From the NCBI RefSeq assembly GCF_021462225.1, contig NC_061794.1, positions 46,271,414-46,335,413 of the forward strand: a stretch of DNA of 64,000 nucleotides. Direction: 5' to 3'. Below the pieces are notes generated by a model. The model was given only the letters and a program-made list of their open reading frames with translations, was not told the DNA's origin and made no database searches. The position numbers and the translations under genes are program-made. This document shows positions 1-23,729 of this stretch, piece after piece. This stretch comes from Girardinichthys multiradiatus. Its lineage: Eukaryota > Chordata > Actinopteri > Cyprinodontiformes > Goodeidae. How positions within the stretch are numbered: the stretch's first letter is position 1; each line of letters starts with the position of its first letter.

Positions 1-806
1 TTGACAGTGATCAGAATCGGCTCATTTTATGATTGGATCAGAGCAGTTATCACAGTAGCTGCAGAAGAAGAGTTGGACAACAAGTCAGTTCCTACATCTA
101 ACTGCATGTTTTCTTGAGGAATCAGCTCAGACTGGACCGTCCCTGATCAGAGATCAGCCAGTCAGAAACTAAAAATCTTTTTTCTTATCAGTGACCAGAC
201 TATAAATCATGCTGATGACAACAAGTCGTTGCTCAGTGAAGAGTCAGTTAAGTGTTCTTGGTGTCAGTGAGGCTTGTTGGCTGCGCTGAAACAGGAAGGG
301 AGTTTCAGGAAGACTGAATTCAAAGATATTTCAGGTTAGTCTGTCACAGCTCATGTTGGATTAGAAAATGTTGGCAGGACCAAAGTAAAGGTAATGGTCC
401 ACTGGCTGAGACTGCAGTATTTAGTTAGTAACGCTAAAGAAAGTGAAAAATGTCAACTCTATTCATTATTTTGTTTTAAACAGTGAACTGTGCAGCTCTG
501 TAAACTTTAGGCTGTTTTTGATAAATCATTTTATTTTACTACATTTTTTTTTGTGTTTATTTCACTGAATGCAAAAGGTGTTAAAACATATTTTGTTGTT
601 AAAGCTTTTAAACAGAAGAAAGAATCAACTGTTGGAAGGTCAGTTTTCCTAAACGCTGATCTCTAGTGTCGTCCAGTCCAACACGGCTGATAGAAACTTT
701 AATGATTCATTTTAAGTTATACCAGCACAGTACCGCCCAACCTTAATTCACAGTATTGTTTTTATTTGTGCACTAAAATGGGACTAAAATACTTTTGTTT
801 TCTTAG
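1..806. other. intron of the MAGE-family gene, no exon seen
   Basis: No stretch encoding the expected upstream MAGE-domain segment is visible here. The sequence leads directly into a good 3' splice site (ttcttag) before position 807. It is read as intron of the gene whose last four exons follow; earlier exons must lie outside the window. Confidence 0.6.
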
Positions 807-2038
807 ACCTAATTTGGAATATTCTGAAGAAACTGCGTGTTGATCCTGGGTAAGGCAAGACTTTCATTGGTTTTCTGTAACAGCTTGTTTGAATGGGCCC
901 TTGGCCTCCAGCTTGTGTTTGTGGGGAGGGTATTATGTGACATTATTCTGAACATGTATACTGAGTTTTTTTCATACATATTGTAATGATTTCTGCCTTA
1001 CTGTATAACCAAAAGAAATGGAATATTCTGACAACAATCTCCCCAGGCAGAAACACGAGGAGTTTGGTGATGTGAGGAAGACCGTCACAGATGAATTTGT
1101 GCGTCAAAGGTAAGAATGAACCTCCAGTTTATGAGACGACCAGAGAACTAAAGTGGGTTTAAATGATGAGCTGCAGCTTTGGGGCTTCTTGACAAAGATC
1201 ACATGATGGGTGTCTCGTGAATGGCAGGAAGATAAAATGATTTAAAGCGAGTCTTCAGCCCCCACCATAATGCATGCAGCTCAACATTCCTGTTCCCAGC
1301 TGTTTTCTCAGGGTGTTAAACAGCCTTCAGTCAATGAAACCTCCAACCAGGAGAGGTCACAGGTTCGAGTCCAGCTCAGGTCACTGTTGTAATGTACTGG
1401 TGTGTTCAGAGCCATTGTCTGTCAGACCATAGACTCTGGTTTATACCACACCACAGATTAACAGAAGAGTGTATGCAGCCTGCCCACCGAGCAGAGGGGC
1501 TGGCCAGCACACACGCTCCAAACATTCTGCTGCCGGGACGAGCTGGGAACGGATTGGTGTCGCTGTGAAGCTGCAGATCAACTGGCTTCAGTCCACCTGG
1601 CTGATGCTGCATTAGTTTAAACTAATTGTTACCGAGAGCTTGTTTATGATATTTTACTGTATTTATGGCCATTGATGAGATGAGGCATTGATCCTCATGA
1701 TTTGTTTGCAGGTACTTGGAGTACGTTCGCATCCCACACACAGAACCAGTGGAATGTGAATTCCGCTGGGGTCAACGGGCCGACATGGAGGTGTCCAAAG
1801 CCCAAATTCTGGTGTTCATGGGTCAGGTGAGCATCTAGGTTTTAATGAGCAAACTGCACTATTAGAATAAATCCAACATGTTCCTTAACTGTTCTCTGGT
1901 GTTTTATCTCAGATTCATGAGCAGGATCCTCGGAGCTGGAGTCAGCAGTACAGAGAAGCTCACGCCATCTCCACCCCCAGCTCCACCCCTAGCTCCAGCT
2001 CCAGCTCCAGCCAGGCCAGCAGCAGCAACCACAGATAA
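807..2038 (+). CDS. nsmce3: MAGE-family protein (NSMCE3/NDNL2-like), last four coding exons
   Basis: Four exons join in frame: 807-849, 1047-1109, 1712-1826 and 1913-2038 (stop TAA at 2036-2038), all with AG/GT borders. The product starts in the second winged-helix half of the MAGE homology domain (LIWNILKKLRV) and runs through KTVTDEFVRQRYLEYVRIPH and FRWGQRADMEVSKAQILVFM. The pattern of 'RYLEY', 'P.ECEF.WG.RA' and 'E.SK...L.F' is diagnostic for MAGE proteins. The tail after QDPRSW is rich in serine. In the NSE3 member, the MAGE domain binds NSE1 and NSE4 in the SMC5/6 complex, which acts in DNA repair and homologous recombination; fish are thought to carry one such MAGE gene. Family membership is well supported. 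Assignment to nsmce3 rather than a MAGED-like name is inference, and the N-terminal exons are outside the window. Confidence 0.85.
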
Positions 2039-2321
2039 CAAAAACATCTCACTGTGACTTGACCTTTTCTACTCCAACACTGAACTCTCTGGTTTGTCCA
2101 GATTTTTAACGAGGACAAAATGTTTCATTTTGTCAGTCCTTTTAAAGAAACAGAAACACACGTTATACCAGTGGCTGCGCTGGCATTTAAAAACTGCTTC
2201 AGTGTCTCTGTTACATTCTGGTTTCTACAGAACCAGAGATTTAATCAACATTTTAATAACTGATATTCTGTGGATGGTCGGCATGTGAGGTTGACAGTAA
2301 TGTTATAAGTTCTCTGTTAGA

Positions 2322-2327
2322 AATAAA
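2322..2327 (+). terminator. candidate polyadenylation signal of the MAGE-family gene
   Basis: An AATAAA hexamer lies about 285 nt after the stop codon at 2038, a normal distance for a short 3' UTR. A second AATAAA-like site occurs near 2409. No cleavage-site evidence is available. Confidence 0.5.
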
Positions 2328-2419
2328 CATGTTTGGATTATGTCTAAAAGCCTGATATTGATTTGATATTAAGGAACGTTTTCTGAATGAGGGCCCAGAG
2401 AAAGTTAAATAAAGCTAAC

Positions 2420-5400
2420 AGCTCATCAACCTGAGAAGATTCATTGATCTGGGTCATTATAACGATCATACATCACAGCATCAAACTCAAATAGTTTAAA
2501 ACATTTTCATAATTGACTGCAAATTGATTTAGTAAAAAGAACACATTTTTATCTTTCCTACAGTAGTTTCATCAGCTGCTCAGTGAAACCTCATGTTGTC
2601 ACAAGTGTTTCACTAACTGTTTGAGCTGATAGTTTTTCAGATTATTGTACAGAATATAGATGCATATTTAAATTATTAGAAAATACTCCTAAAATGTATT
2701 TTTAAAACACATGAATTGATTGGCTAACATCAAGGCAGCGTAGCTGGACCTTCATCACAGGTGAAGCTGTGAAAGAGCTCAGCTGAAGACCAGGCTGCTA
2801 TTAGGAGCAACTGATTTGAGATCATTGTTCTTTTTTGTTAGCAGTGGTTACCTGTAAAGAAAAGCTTGCAGCCATCATGGCCTTTCATGCAGGAAACTGC
2901 TGCTAGGATTACCACAGCTGCAAGAGCAGTTCTCTGGATCAACAGATTCCAGCTGAAAGGTCCAGTTGTGTTGAGGACGTCCAAGAGGGTAAAGGAACCA
3001 CCAGTACTGTCTCCTACCTGAGAAGGAAACTATAGAGTGATGTAACCACCAGTGCGGAGCTTGCTTAAAAGCGATGTCTTAAAACAAAATGTCCTCCATT
3101 ATGACCTGTTTTCAACAATCCAAGAACAACTTGGTAACAAAAAATGATTTCAAGGACATCTGGCCACCTTCTATCACAGCTTCACCTTTGCTGGTGGTAT
3201 GACTGTACTGACACGAAGTTAGCTGATCATTTTGGTTAGAAACTCTTCTAATTAAGTTCACTTATTTAGCACTTTGAGTAAATCGTAAACTGTAATGTTA
3301 CCCAGGATAACTGCTGCAACGGTCTTTAGAAAAATAACCACAATACAGATGATGTGAGGCAGGCACTAGAGTTTAACCAAACATGGTTACAACAAATACA
3401 CTGTTAATGTTTCACAATTAGGCAGCCATTTTAAAGGCCCAGATTAAAACAAATTACAGCAATTTACTGAAACACAAAATGTTGAGTACCTCTTTGTCAG
3501 AATGGTCAAAAACAACACAATATGAGGGTGAGCTTAGAGGAATGACCTGTCTCTCATGGTTTCAATTATATTAGGAAACTTGGATTTAACTCGCAAAATT
3601 AAAAATCCTGATGTGTCTAAAAGTGTGAAGAAAAGATGGTTCTGCCAAGTCTGCGCACCACACCTCATCGGAGTTACATGAATAATGCAGCAGCTTCACA
3701 GGCATCCAAAACCTCTTCAAAAGTGCACATGTGCAACAAAAGTCAGCGGGTAGAATTAAAAGCATTTTAGTCAATTTTAAGAAGAATTGTCATATTTCCA
3801 TGTTGAGTCATAGCTATGAGTCTGAATGTAGGGCTGCACGATATTAGGAAAACATGACTTGATACTTTTGGAGAATGTTGCTATAACGATATGATTTGCC
3901 ATAAAGAATTAAAGAGTTAATGTCTTTCAGTTTTCATAGCAAACATTGACTCCAGATAACGAGTCGTCTATTTAGCTACCGGAAAATATTCACTCACTGA
4001 AACCTTTTTATGCTAAATTAAACATGTCACCTAATATATTATGGGCATAGAGAGCCTGAATGCACAGTAAGAAAATAATTAGCATGTGCGATATATTGTG
4101 CAGCTCTTGGTAATTTCAATTTGTGACTCAAACTCAGATTTATGACACACCATGTTTCATTTTTTTGCTTCAAAGTGGTTGAAATGAACTGAAAATGAAA
4201 TTAATCACCTTCATATTCTGGTACAGCAATAATAACTGCAAGATAATCATTGGAAGGAATGCTGGTCAACATCTATGAAATGTTGCAAAATAACAGGAGA
4301 AAGACTCCTTAATGAAGTCATTTATATATTCACATTATTTCACAATGTAAAGAGAAAACTACAGTTACCTTTTCACCCGTTGAGCCTGGCTACGGTTTCT
4401 TTAGCACAGATTCCTGAACTCAGGTTGGTATTTATGAGAAATGCTTCAGCTGTCCAGCCATGTCCAACTGTAAAATGTTCAGCGATTTCCTCAACAGTTC
4501 CACGTTTTACCGATATTTTTATAGGAAAAGCCTCTTTTTGCTGCACGTTCAGCTGATAGGAACTTGTTATTAGATGGGGAGAAGAAAAACTGCTACGCTG
4601 AAATCTAAAGCCTTATAAAACATTTGAATGCTGCCAGAATCGACATGTGCATGGCATTAGGTAGGTCTATCAAGATAATCAAAGAACATTACGTAGCTTC
4701 AACCAATGCCAGTTCAGCGTTTGGCAACTTTGGTTTCTTCTGCAGACCATGGAGGAGTTATTGGGCTCCAGTAAAGGTAAATCCTGGATTATTTTGTTGA
4801 TTGTTGCAGAGTTTGTAAATATCAGACGATATCTTGCTGCCAAACCAACAGCACACTGTTGCAGATTGAGTAATTTATTAAGCAAGGCTTGTTCTGCTGT
4901 GGTGGGAGTAATGATCTAAAGGAACACCCCATGCTTTAGCACTGGGCGGTTACTGGTATCAAGCTATACAAAGGATTAAAAGCTGCTATTAAAGGCTTTT
5001 TAACCAGAAGCCAGACCTTTCTCTGTATGGAGCATAGAGCAGGATATCCATGACACCCCTGTTGCTGTGCACTGCCAGCCAGCTTGGTAAAAAAAGAGAG
5101 GCTACTCTACATTTTCTTTGCTTACAAGAAGGACACAATGAGCTGTTTGCATGTTTTTCCTAAAATCTGTCTGAAAAAAAACTAAATGTTACAGTTATAA
5201 GAATAGTTTCTATGATAGTCAATCTGCTACATTTCAGCAGCATTAGGAGTAATTGTTACCTTTTGTTTTAAATAAAAGCAATAAGATCAAATGAAACATT
5301 GTTTATTTTTTTCTGTAATTACAATGAAATCTGGTCATTTCAGTTAAACTGAATTAAATCTCAAACCTGTCTGTGCCTTAATAATTTGTGATAAAAAGCT

Positions 5401-5930
5401 GAAATAAAAAAAGATCTATGCCAGCCTCCTGCTCTTCACACTTCACAGGGTTAGGAAAGGATGCAGTTCCTTAGAAAGGTATTAAATTAAAAGTAACAAC
5501 GCTCATCTTCTTCCAACAATATTCAGGTGGAAATATAAACAGCAGCTTTATGATAATTATTACAGTTGTAGCCCATCCACTGCTGCTGAGCCTATTCTCA
5601 ACTTCACAAGCGTTTGTAAATGGTGACGGTTCCACGAGAACACATTCCTATCACTGAAGCACGGTGGTGGCAGAAGGGCCTGGGATTTGGTAAACACTGA
5701 AGGAATGTTGGGTGGTAATAAAACAGGCAGAATTCTGCGGAGATCCACGTTTAAACTGGGTTAAGATGGAACATTTAACAGCTAAACATTTTCAGAACAT
5801 GAAGACATGAAGCTGCATGCTACCAAAAAGCACATGGCTGTTCATGGTGAGAATTTATTGCATTTTTAATGTCGTCTTATTAGAATAAAAGTGTTGAGCA
5901 CCTTCAGAGGGTAGACGTCTTACTACCAAA
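2420..5930. other. intergenic, AT-rich, nothing recognised
   Basis: About 3.5 kb between the two convergent genes. No exon-like reading frame, known repeat end or RNA gene was recognised on either strand; short open frames here lack splice context and protein-like composition. The part nearest 5860 may hold the 3' UTR of pfkfb1 (a minus-strand AATAAA lies at 5853-5858). Confidence 0.4.
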
Positions 5931-6000
5931 CCACATTTTGATTCCAGTTTATAAAACCATAAATCAGAATCATGTTCCCTATCCTCCGTGTGCATTAGCC

Positions 6001-6428
6001 CAGTGGTTCTCAAGCCTTCATGTTTTAGATGTGCCTTTGCTCCAGCCAGCGGATTCAAGTGACTGCATTTCCTCAGCAGTGCCCACATCCAGGCCTCAAG
6101 AGCTGCTATCCTGCAACTTTTATATGCGTCACTTCTCCAACACACCTGAATCAAATATCTGGCTCGTGAGCAGGCCTCTGAAGAGCTGAATAAATGCTGA
6201 TGAGGGAACAGAGCCATTTGATTCAGCGGTGTTGGAGCAGAGATGCATCTAAAAGTTGCAGGACAGTAGCTCTGCAGGACTGGACTTGGCCACCCCTCCT
6301 CTACATGCCATCAAGTGCTGCAGAAGCCTGTTAATCACCCATTCATTGAGGTCAGTAATGTTGGCAGCAGGTAAACACCTAAAACATGCAGGTCGGTGGA
6401 ACCTGAGGACTAGGATTGAGAACCACAG
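6001..6428. mobile_element. hAT-like non-autonomous element with fold-back interior
   Basis: The left end reads CAGTGGTTCTCAA and the right end TTGAGAACCACAG, inverted with one mismatch; this matches the CAGNGGTTCTCAA ends of Charlie-type hAT elements. Inside, 6095-6157 and 6218-6277 are inverted copies of each other (tcctgcaacttt...ccaacacacctgaatcaaat against its complement). No transposase is present. The 8-bp flanks do not match, so a target-site duplication is not supported. A related fragment is seen near 61311-61385. Confidence 0.6.
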
Positions 6429-6813
6429 CATCGGTTTCAGAGAGGAAAACTGAAGTGTAAATCTCAGGCTCTGCTGAGAAGTTTGAGCTCAGAACAGTCT
6501 TTCAGAACACTAAAACAGTTAAATGTGACACAGTGGCCCGTCTCGACTTATTGCTGTCTAAATGAAATCGCAACAGTCAGTACAACAGCACAGGGTGAAG
6601 TGATGAAGTGTAAAACAGAGATTACTGACGAACAGTCATGCAGGTCATTTAGTTACAGACCCATCTTGGACCCTTCCATATAAAGTGCACTAACAATGGA
6701 ATTAAGATGCCATTAAAGAAAACTTTCATTGTCATTAAGCTTTTAGTTTTCTAAAAATATGAATTATTTAAATTAAAAAGAAGATGTCTTCTGGAGGTTG
6801 AGGTGAGATCTCT

Positions 6814-17855
<11,042 letters not shown>

Positions 17856-18149
17856 GGCTTCAACAATCAGCTGTGTGTGTGTTTGTTAGTGGCTTTGCCT
17901 CGTCTCAAGAGTCGGTGTGTGTTTAACAGCAGGGAGGAACAAGAGCTTCCCAGTTAAAACATGCAGAGTTTGAACTTTCTCACATTGTGTCAGGAGTGGG
18001 AGGAGTCTGAGCGGATGGCCCGTCACCAACCTGTTTGGTTCACTGAAGAGGGTAAGGTGTGTTTGATTGGTCGGCTGGTCTGTTTGTCATGTTAACCGAC
18101 CAAATGAAGTCCAGTCAGCAGAACTCTACACTTTGACCTGGACAAAAAG

Positions 18150-18811
18150 TGAGTAAACTCTTCAGAGTCAGCACTGAAGATATGACCCTTCAAAAAATGT
18201 AAAGAAGTCAATGTACAGCTTGTATAAATTTGCTGTCTGTTCAAAATAACACCACACAAACCCCTTTAACGTCTAAACCACTGGCAACAAAAGTAAATAC
18301 ACCCCTAAGTGAAAATGTCCAAAATTGTGCCATTTCCCCTTCTCTATCATGTGACGTATTGGTGTGACAATGTCTCAGGTGTGAATGGGGAGGAGGTGTG
18401 TTAAATTTGGTGTTATCGCTCTCAGTCACTGGAAGTTCAACATGGCACCTCATGGCAAAGAACCCTCCAAGGATCTGAAGAAAAGGATTGTTGCAACATA
18501 AAAATGGCCGAAGCTATAAGAAGATGGCCAACACCCTGAAACTGAGCTGCAGCACGGTGGCCATGCATTAGTTTAACACGACAGGGTCCATTAAGCACAG
18601 GCCTCACCATGGTCCACCAGAGAAGTTGAACACATGTGCTCAGGGTCATATCGAGATCTATGAGTGCTGCCAGCATTGCTGCAGAGCTTGGAGGGGTTTG
18701 GGGTCAGCCTGCCAGTGCTCAGACCATACACCGCATATTGCATCAAATTGTCCTGCATGGCTATCGTCCCAGAAGGAAGCCTCTTCTAAAGATGATGCAC
18801 AAGAAAGCCTG
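18150..18811 (+). pseudogene. Tc1-like transposase remnant (5' part)
   Basis: About 300 bp upstream of the pfkfb1 start. A start codon at 18442 opens MAPHGKEPSKDLKKRIVA, a typical Tc1 N-terminus with its helix-turn-helix. Broken frames then lead to MSAASIAAEL near 18660 and PRRKPLLKMMHKKA near 18766-18805. The sequence stops being Tc1-like at 18811, where an unrelated insertion starts. Parts of the 5' terminal repeat (tacacccctaag near 18299) are visible. Confidence 0.7.
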
Positions 18812-20160
18812 TGTTAGAATTATGATTATTGATTAATTCATATTTATCAAGAATTATAATTAAAAATCATAATTTGAGAAAATCAATTTCTTAACCAAAA
18901 ATCCTCATTTATGAATCGAAACCAGAGATGTCTTCTGGTGTTGTAATTGTGGCTCAACGCCTCTGATAATTACAACCCTTAAATACTCAGTAATAATTGA
19001 TAACTATTACCAGAGATGTCACTGTTTAATCAACCGTTTCTGCTGAAACGTGGGGAACTTTAACCTTATGTTGACTGACAAATCACTCTTGCACAAAATA
19101 AACACAAACGCCTTCTCTTTATCTACGTGAATCTTTATTAAATCAACTTCCTGATCCACCTCGCTATTCCGATTCAATAATCTTCACCTAATCAAACATG
19201 CAAAGTTCTACACAGAAGGGTAAAAAAATATCTAACTAAACAGATAAAACAAAACAGCAGTTATGGCAAAAGTGATAATCCTGACAAAGGAATATGGTGT
19301 TGAACGGAGTTTTGGGAGCGTAGCCCCCCCAACCTGTAGCTTAGTTACGGTGAGTCGTAAAACTTTCCCCACCGCTGGGGATGTTGGAGAAGACAAAGGG
19401 TTAGAAAACTTTTGGCAGCAACTCATAAAACCCGAAGTTGGAGACAAAGAAAATGCTGAATTTCATCATGAGGTTATTATAGTAGTCAGTCTTACGGCGC
19501 ACCTACGCTCAGGTGTTCGCACGGTAAAAACACAACTTGAGAAGCGTGGCGGCCTCATAGTCCAACAGCAAGTTTCAAAACAATGGCATGCACATACAAT
19601 TCAGAACAAATCAGACTATAAGTGGCAAATCTAATTGCACTAAAATCCTAGCTCTACCCTGGCCAGACTACTTTACTAGAAATAAAATAATAAACAGAAC
19701 GGAGTTACTTGGTGGAGTCTTCCTTCTGGGGCAGCGAGCGAGGAAAAGGTGGAGAGAGTTACTTGCGCGTCCGCAGTTAAACTCAAAGAAGAGCGAAGGT
19801 GGCGATCCGTCTCCTTGAAACCTCTGTGAGGTTTTTTTTTCTTCTGTTACGTGTTAAACTCACCTCTTCGATCGGCAAAGTAAAATTTCTGGCCTTCTTA
19901 TTCCAGAAACCTCTTTCATGAATTTTTCTTTTTCGTTGGCCAACGGAGGAGAATAAACGAAAAATCCACGTGGGACTTGGGACGCCCCGTCATATCAGCC
20001 GCAGTGTCCGCTGGGATTCGTAGCAGCGGACTATCCTGGGATACAAAATGGCCGATGACGCCAAAAGGCCTGGTAGCGTCCAGCAACGTGCAAATGGTCC
20101 AATATTCAGCACAACATGTGGTCCAACACCTGCAAATATTTTGGCAGGTGACTGAATGAC
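18812..20160. mobile_element. unclassified insertion, possibly an LTR-type sequence
   Basis: The Tc1 copy is cut at 18811. The following 1.3 kb begins TGTTAGAATTATG, has an internal duplicated phrase (accagagatgtc at 18923 and 19011), an AATAAA and a TTTATTAAA region, and is moderately CpG-rich after 19270. A start with TG and a possible polyadenylation region suggest an LTR, but I find no matching target duplication, no TG...CA end and no coding motif. The open frame at 19263-19634 was not recognised. Confidence 0.3.
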
Positions 20161-20307
20161 TGATGGGAGAGCAGCTCTGTTGTGATCGTTACAAGGCCTC
20201 ATAAAGCAGCTGTTAAGGCTTTTTTCATACGTGTCACAGATCAGACAATGTTTTTCCTAAAGGTCAAATGATCATCAGGTGCTGCTCTGAAATTCAGGCA
20301 TCTACAG

Positions 20308-21480
20308 GGCCTTGCAAAAATATTCACACCCTTCAAACTTTTCACATTGTCACATCCAAAAATGAATGTATTTTATTGGGATTTTATGTGATGGATAAAC
20401 ACAAATTACTGCATAATTGTGAAGTAGAAAGAAAAATAAATGATTTTCAAACCTTTCTTAGGTCTAGAAGTCAGGAAATGTGGTGTGTATTTGTATTCAG
20501 ACCCCTGAGTCCCTTAAAACCACAGACTGCTGTTGTTATAGCTGCAAGCCTTTTTGGGGAATGTCTCTACGAGCTTCATGCAACTAAAGACGTAAAGAAT
20601 TTGTTTTTTTCTTTTAAAGAATTTTTTCGGCACTAGAGGCCTTTATTTTTGATAGTAGGCAGACAGGAAGGAGGGGGCTCTATATGTGGTCGCGTGCTAA
20701 CCCCTACACCACCAGCGCCGTGCCCGACATAAAGAAATTTTAGACAATTTATCTTCTTGGCAAATAACTCGAGCTGGGTCAGGCTGCATTGAGACAGTCT
20801 GTGTACATCAGTTTTTGAGTCGTTCTGTAGATTCTCAATTGGATTTTGTTCCAGACTTTAACTAGGCCACTCTAACATGAATGTAGCTTGATATAAGCCA
20901 TACCATCATAGCTCTGCCTACATGTTTACGGTCGTTTTTCTGCTGGAAGGTGGACCTCCACCCCAATCTCAAGTCTTTTGGAGCCTCTAACAGGTTTTCT
21001 TGTCCAGTTTGTCACTTTAGGTTTCGCGTCCATGTCTTGGTAGGACTCCAGTCAGTCCATCCCCTTTCCATGTTCAGATGATGGATTGAACAGAGCTCTG
21101 TGAGATATTCAGAGCTTGGGACATTGTTGTAGAACCTAAACCTGCTTTAAACATCACCACAACGCTCTCCCTTTCATGTCCGCTGTGTTCCTTGGTCTTA
21201 ATGAAGCTGTTTGTTCTCCGATGTTCCCTAAAAAATCTCTTCAGGACAGAAACAGAACAGCTGCAGATTGAATAAGATTACATTACACACAGCTAGACTT
21301 TGCTCACTTGTTAGGTGACTTCTAAAAGCAATTGGTTGCACTGGATTTTCTTTAAGGGTAATAGATCAAAGGGGATTGAAGTCAGTGGTGGATGTGATCA
21401 GCTGGGCTTCAGTAGGCAGAAAACCTGCTACCAAATACCATTAACTACCTTTGAATTGGAATGTATGTAATTGAATTTAA
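20308..21480 (-). mobile_element. decayed Tc1-like element with the transposase core deleted
   Basis: Left end cagggccttgcaaaaatatt is the common fish Tc1-type terminus. Minus-strand transposase fragments follow (regions near 20790-21000 for the middle and 21035-21130 for the N-terminal helix-turn-helix). The centre is deleted and the right end is worn. An unrelated repeat fragment sits inside at about 20615-20720. A sibling copy is at 46745-47541. Confidence 0.65.
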
Positions 21481-21833
21481 ATCAGTCTATAGTCCGATGG
21501 GTTATGATGCTCCTTCCTGCTTTGGCTGCGAGTATATTACACAGTTATTACTGGACGGTCTCAGGTATGGGGTAAGAACGCTGTCAAAAACAATGTGTAT
21601 GCAAAGAGGGAAATGTGTACATATTAGTCAATAGTTGTGCATAAGTAAAATCCAAAAGAGGTATTGTATATTTTCTCTATAAGAATACAAAATAAAACGT
21701 TTCAGCTTCAAGAAATTACAAATATAAGGTTCAAGTTTACAGTTGTGGTTTATTCTTTATGAATATAATATGCTATAACCGTTTGTGAATACGATTTATT
21801 TTCTTTGAGAATACGAATCTACAGCACTCGTAA

Positions 21834-22822
21834 AAAATCACCCCGAGACTGTAGAGTAAGTGGAAGGAGAGAGTTAATAGAGCAAGGTGTGCATGAACAA
21901 CAATTAAGGTTAGAAAAAGGTTTGGAGCTCAGGAAGATGTTCATCAGTAAAGAACTGGTGAGCAGATGATCAGGCTGGTTAGTGGAGCACAGAGTTAGGC
22001 CTTGGATGACGAAAAAGGGTAATGGGAGATAATTCAGTCTAAAAGGAATATTAGGAACAGAGGGGAGACAGGGGGGAAATCAAGAGTATTATAAATAAAG
22101 CATTGTTCTTATTTTTATGAAATACAAAACTAAAACATAGAATATAGTGGGTGGAGTTATACAATGATGTACAGTAGGTGGCGGTATGCACCTCTGAGTT
22201 TGTTGCGAACCACCAGCAGAAGAAGAAGAAGAAGAAGAAGCAGCAGGACTGGCGCTAAGATGACGGACCAAGAAAGTACGGTACAAAGCCAGGTAAAACA
22301 TTACATTAAAATTGTTTCGGAACATTGGTAGTTTTATTTTTTAAATCATATAACAATCTAGTAGATAGACAATATACAGCTTTACTTTATAAGTTTATTA
22401 CCGCTGACTGAATACACACAGTATGAAACGGGTGTTTTTCCTGCTATTTAGTTGGAAACTGCTACTTGGGTCTTCTTGAATTTTTAAATAAATAAGTTAT
22501 CATCCACATGTTTTTTTCAACGACATACTGCTTTACACATAAATGTACAATTTTTATCACAGTTATATGTATCTTAATGTCGCTAATATCAAAAATATAT
22601 AGGATAAGTAACCTTTTTCATGTAGCTTTTTTAACCTCGTAACTGTATTGGCTTCTTTGTTAGGTCCAGTTAGCGGATATTCTAAACAGAAGGTTAAGTT
22701 CTCCAGGGACGGTCAGAGGCAGTTAGACAGGATAATGCAAGACAGTCTGTTGAGGGACAGACAACCCAAATGGGGACAGCTTCACAGTCAGGACAACTAA
22801 TAAGATGTCCTCAGAGTAGTGG
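21834..22822 (+). repeat. extra direct copy of the element's inner arm (exons 1-2 of the HECT gene)
   Basis: This 0.99-kb segment repeats 24486-25466 almost base for base, starting at aaaaaatcaccccgag. It includes a copy of coding exon 1 (22260-22292), intron 1 and most of exon 2, and then stops abruptly at 22822, where a Tc1 fragment begins. Differences are few: gtagag against gtacag, a longer GAA microsatellite here, and small changes near 22050. It can make no complete HECT product. Confidence 0.85.
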
Positions 22823-23290
22823 ATCATTGAGGTAGTCATAGGAAACCTTGAGACAGGCCTGGGACACACTATGCCGTCATGGATTAAAATCCTGAGCTGC
22901 AGGAATTTAATCCATGACAGGTAGTGTGTTACCAATAGCTGTCTTTGAGACTGTGGTCCCAGCTCTCTTCAGGTCATTGACTAGGTTGCCCCATGTAGTT
23001 CTGGGCTGATCCCTCACCTTTCTGAGGATCATTGATTCTCCATGAGGTGAGATCTTGCATGGGGTTCCAGTTGAAGAGCAATTGGCAGAGTTTCTTCCGT
23101 TTTCTAATAATTGAGCCAACAGTTGTTGCCTTTTGACTAAGCTGCTTGCCTACTGTCCTGTAGCCCATCCCAGCCTTGCGCATGGTTAGGGTTAGGTTTC
23201 TCCACAGTTTTCCCTGGTGTCCTTGGACAGCTCTTTGGTCTAGCCCATGGTGGAGAGGTACATGTAACTTCAATATATATCTCCCTACCC
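22822..23290 (-). pseudogene. Tc1-like transposase fragment in the left arm
   Basis: The minus strand reads [24 protein letters not shown] and [15 protein letters not shown] in shifting frames: the helix-turn-helix part of a Tc1-like transposase. It is a truncated copy of the longer remnant at 38440-39321 and joins the HECT exon-2 copy directly at 22822. Confidence 0.7.
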
Positions 23291-23299
23291 TTTCGACAT

Positions 23300-23725
23300 T
23301 GTGATGGAAATTCTTGCAGTAAGCATTTCACAGTGTATGACCTTTTTTATCTTACTCCTCAGAACATCTGTGTTAGAGGAAGAAGCTGTAAAAGCCATTA
23401 TCAGAAGTTTAATGGTTCAGACCCATCTTTTAGGACAATGTCAGGAAGGGCAGTTAGGTCTGTTCCTAGATAACCTTGTCACCTTTGAACTCAAGAAGGG
23501 TTTGGGTCATAAAACATAGACTCTTTGCAGTTGAGATAACACTGTCTTGTTCTGGTATAAATATTGTGTGAAAATAGCGTTCGGGACTCTGTTCAACTGA
23601 CTTGCTTGGTGACAGAGTCATTCAAACGCTGAATGCCTTTGAATAAAACTTATTAAGACAAAGTCCGGATTTTTCTCTTCTTGTGAGTCAACTTCTACCC
23701 ACTTTGATAAGAAAATTCCACAACA
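23300..23725. mobile_element. solo LTR in the left arm, 4-bp target duplication ACAT
   Basis: Starts TGTGATGGAAATTC and ends AATTCCACAACA, imperfect inverted ends with TG...CA. It is flanked on both sides by ACAT (23296-23299 and 23726-23729). A TATAAA (about 23557) and AATAAA (about 23642) lie in the order expected of an LTR. No internal retroelement sequence is present. The same LTR, same length and same flanks, is at 38010-38435 in reverse. Confidence 0.75.
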
Positions 23726-23729
23726 ACAT

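Noticed and set aside
5855..6217. 120-codon minus frame
   Set aside because: Covers the hAT-like fold-back repeat; no protein-like features.
19263..19634. 123-codon plus frame
   Set aside because: No recognisable motif and no splice or promoter context; kept only as part of an unclassified insertion.
22089..22325. Minus frame repeated at 24742-24969 and, on the plus strand, at 36754-36993
   Set aside because: It is the antisense of the arm promoter and exon 1. Its repetition reflects the duplicated arms, and the serine run comes from the GAA microsatellite.
23301..23519. 72-codon frame identical at 38216-38434
   Set aside because: Lies inside the solo LTR copied in both arms; identity is due to recent duplication.
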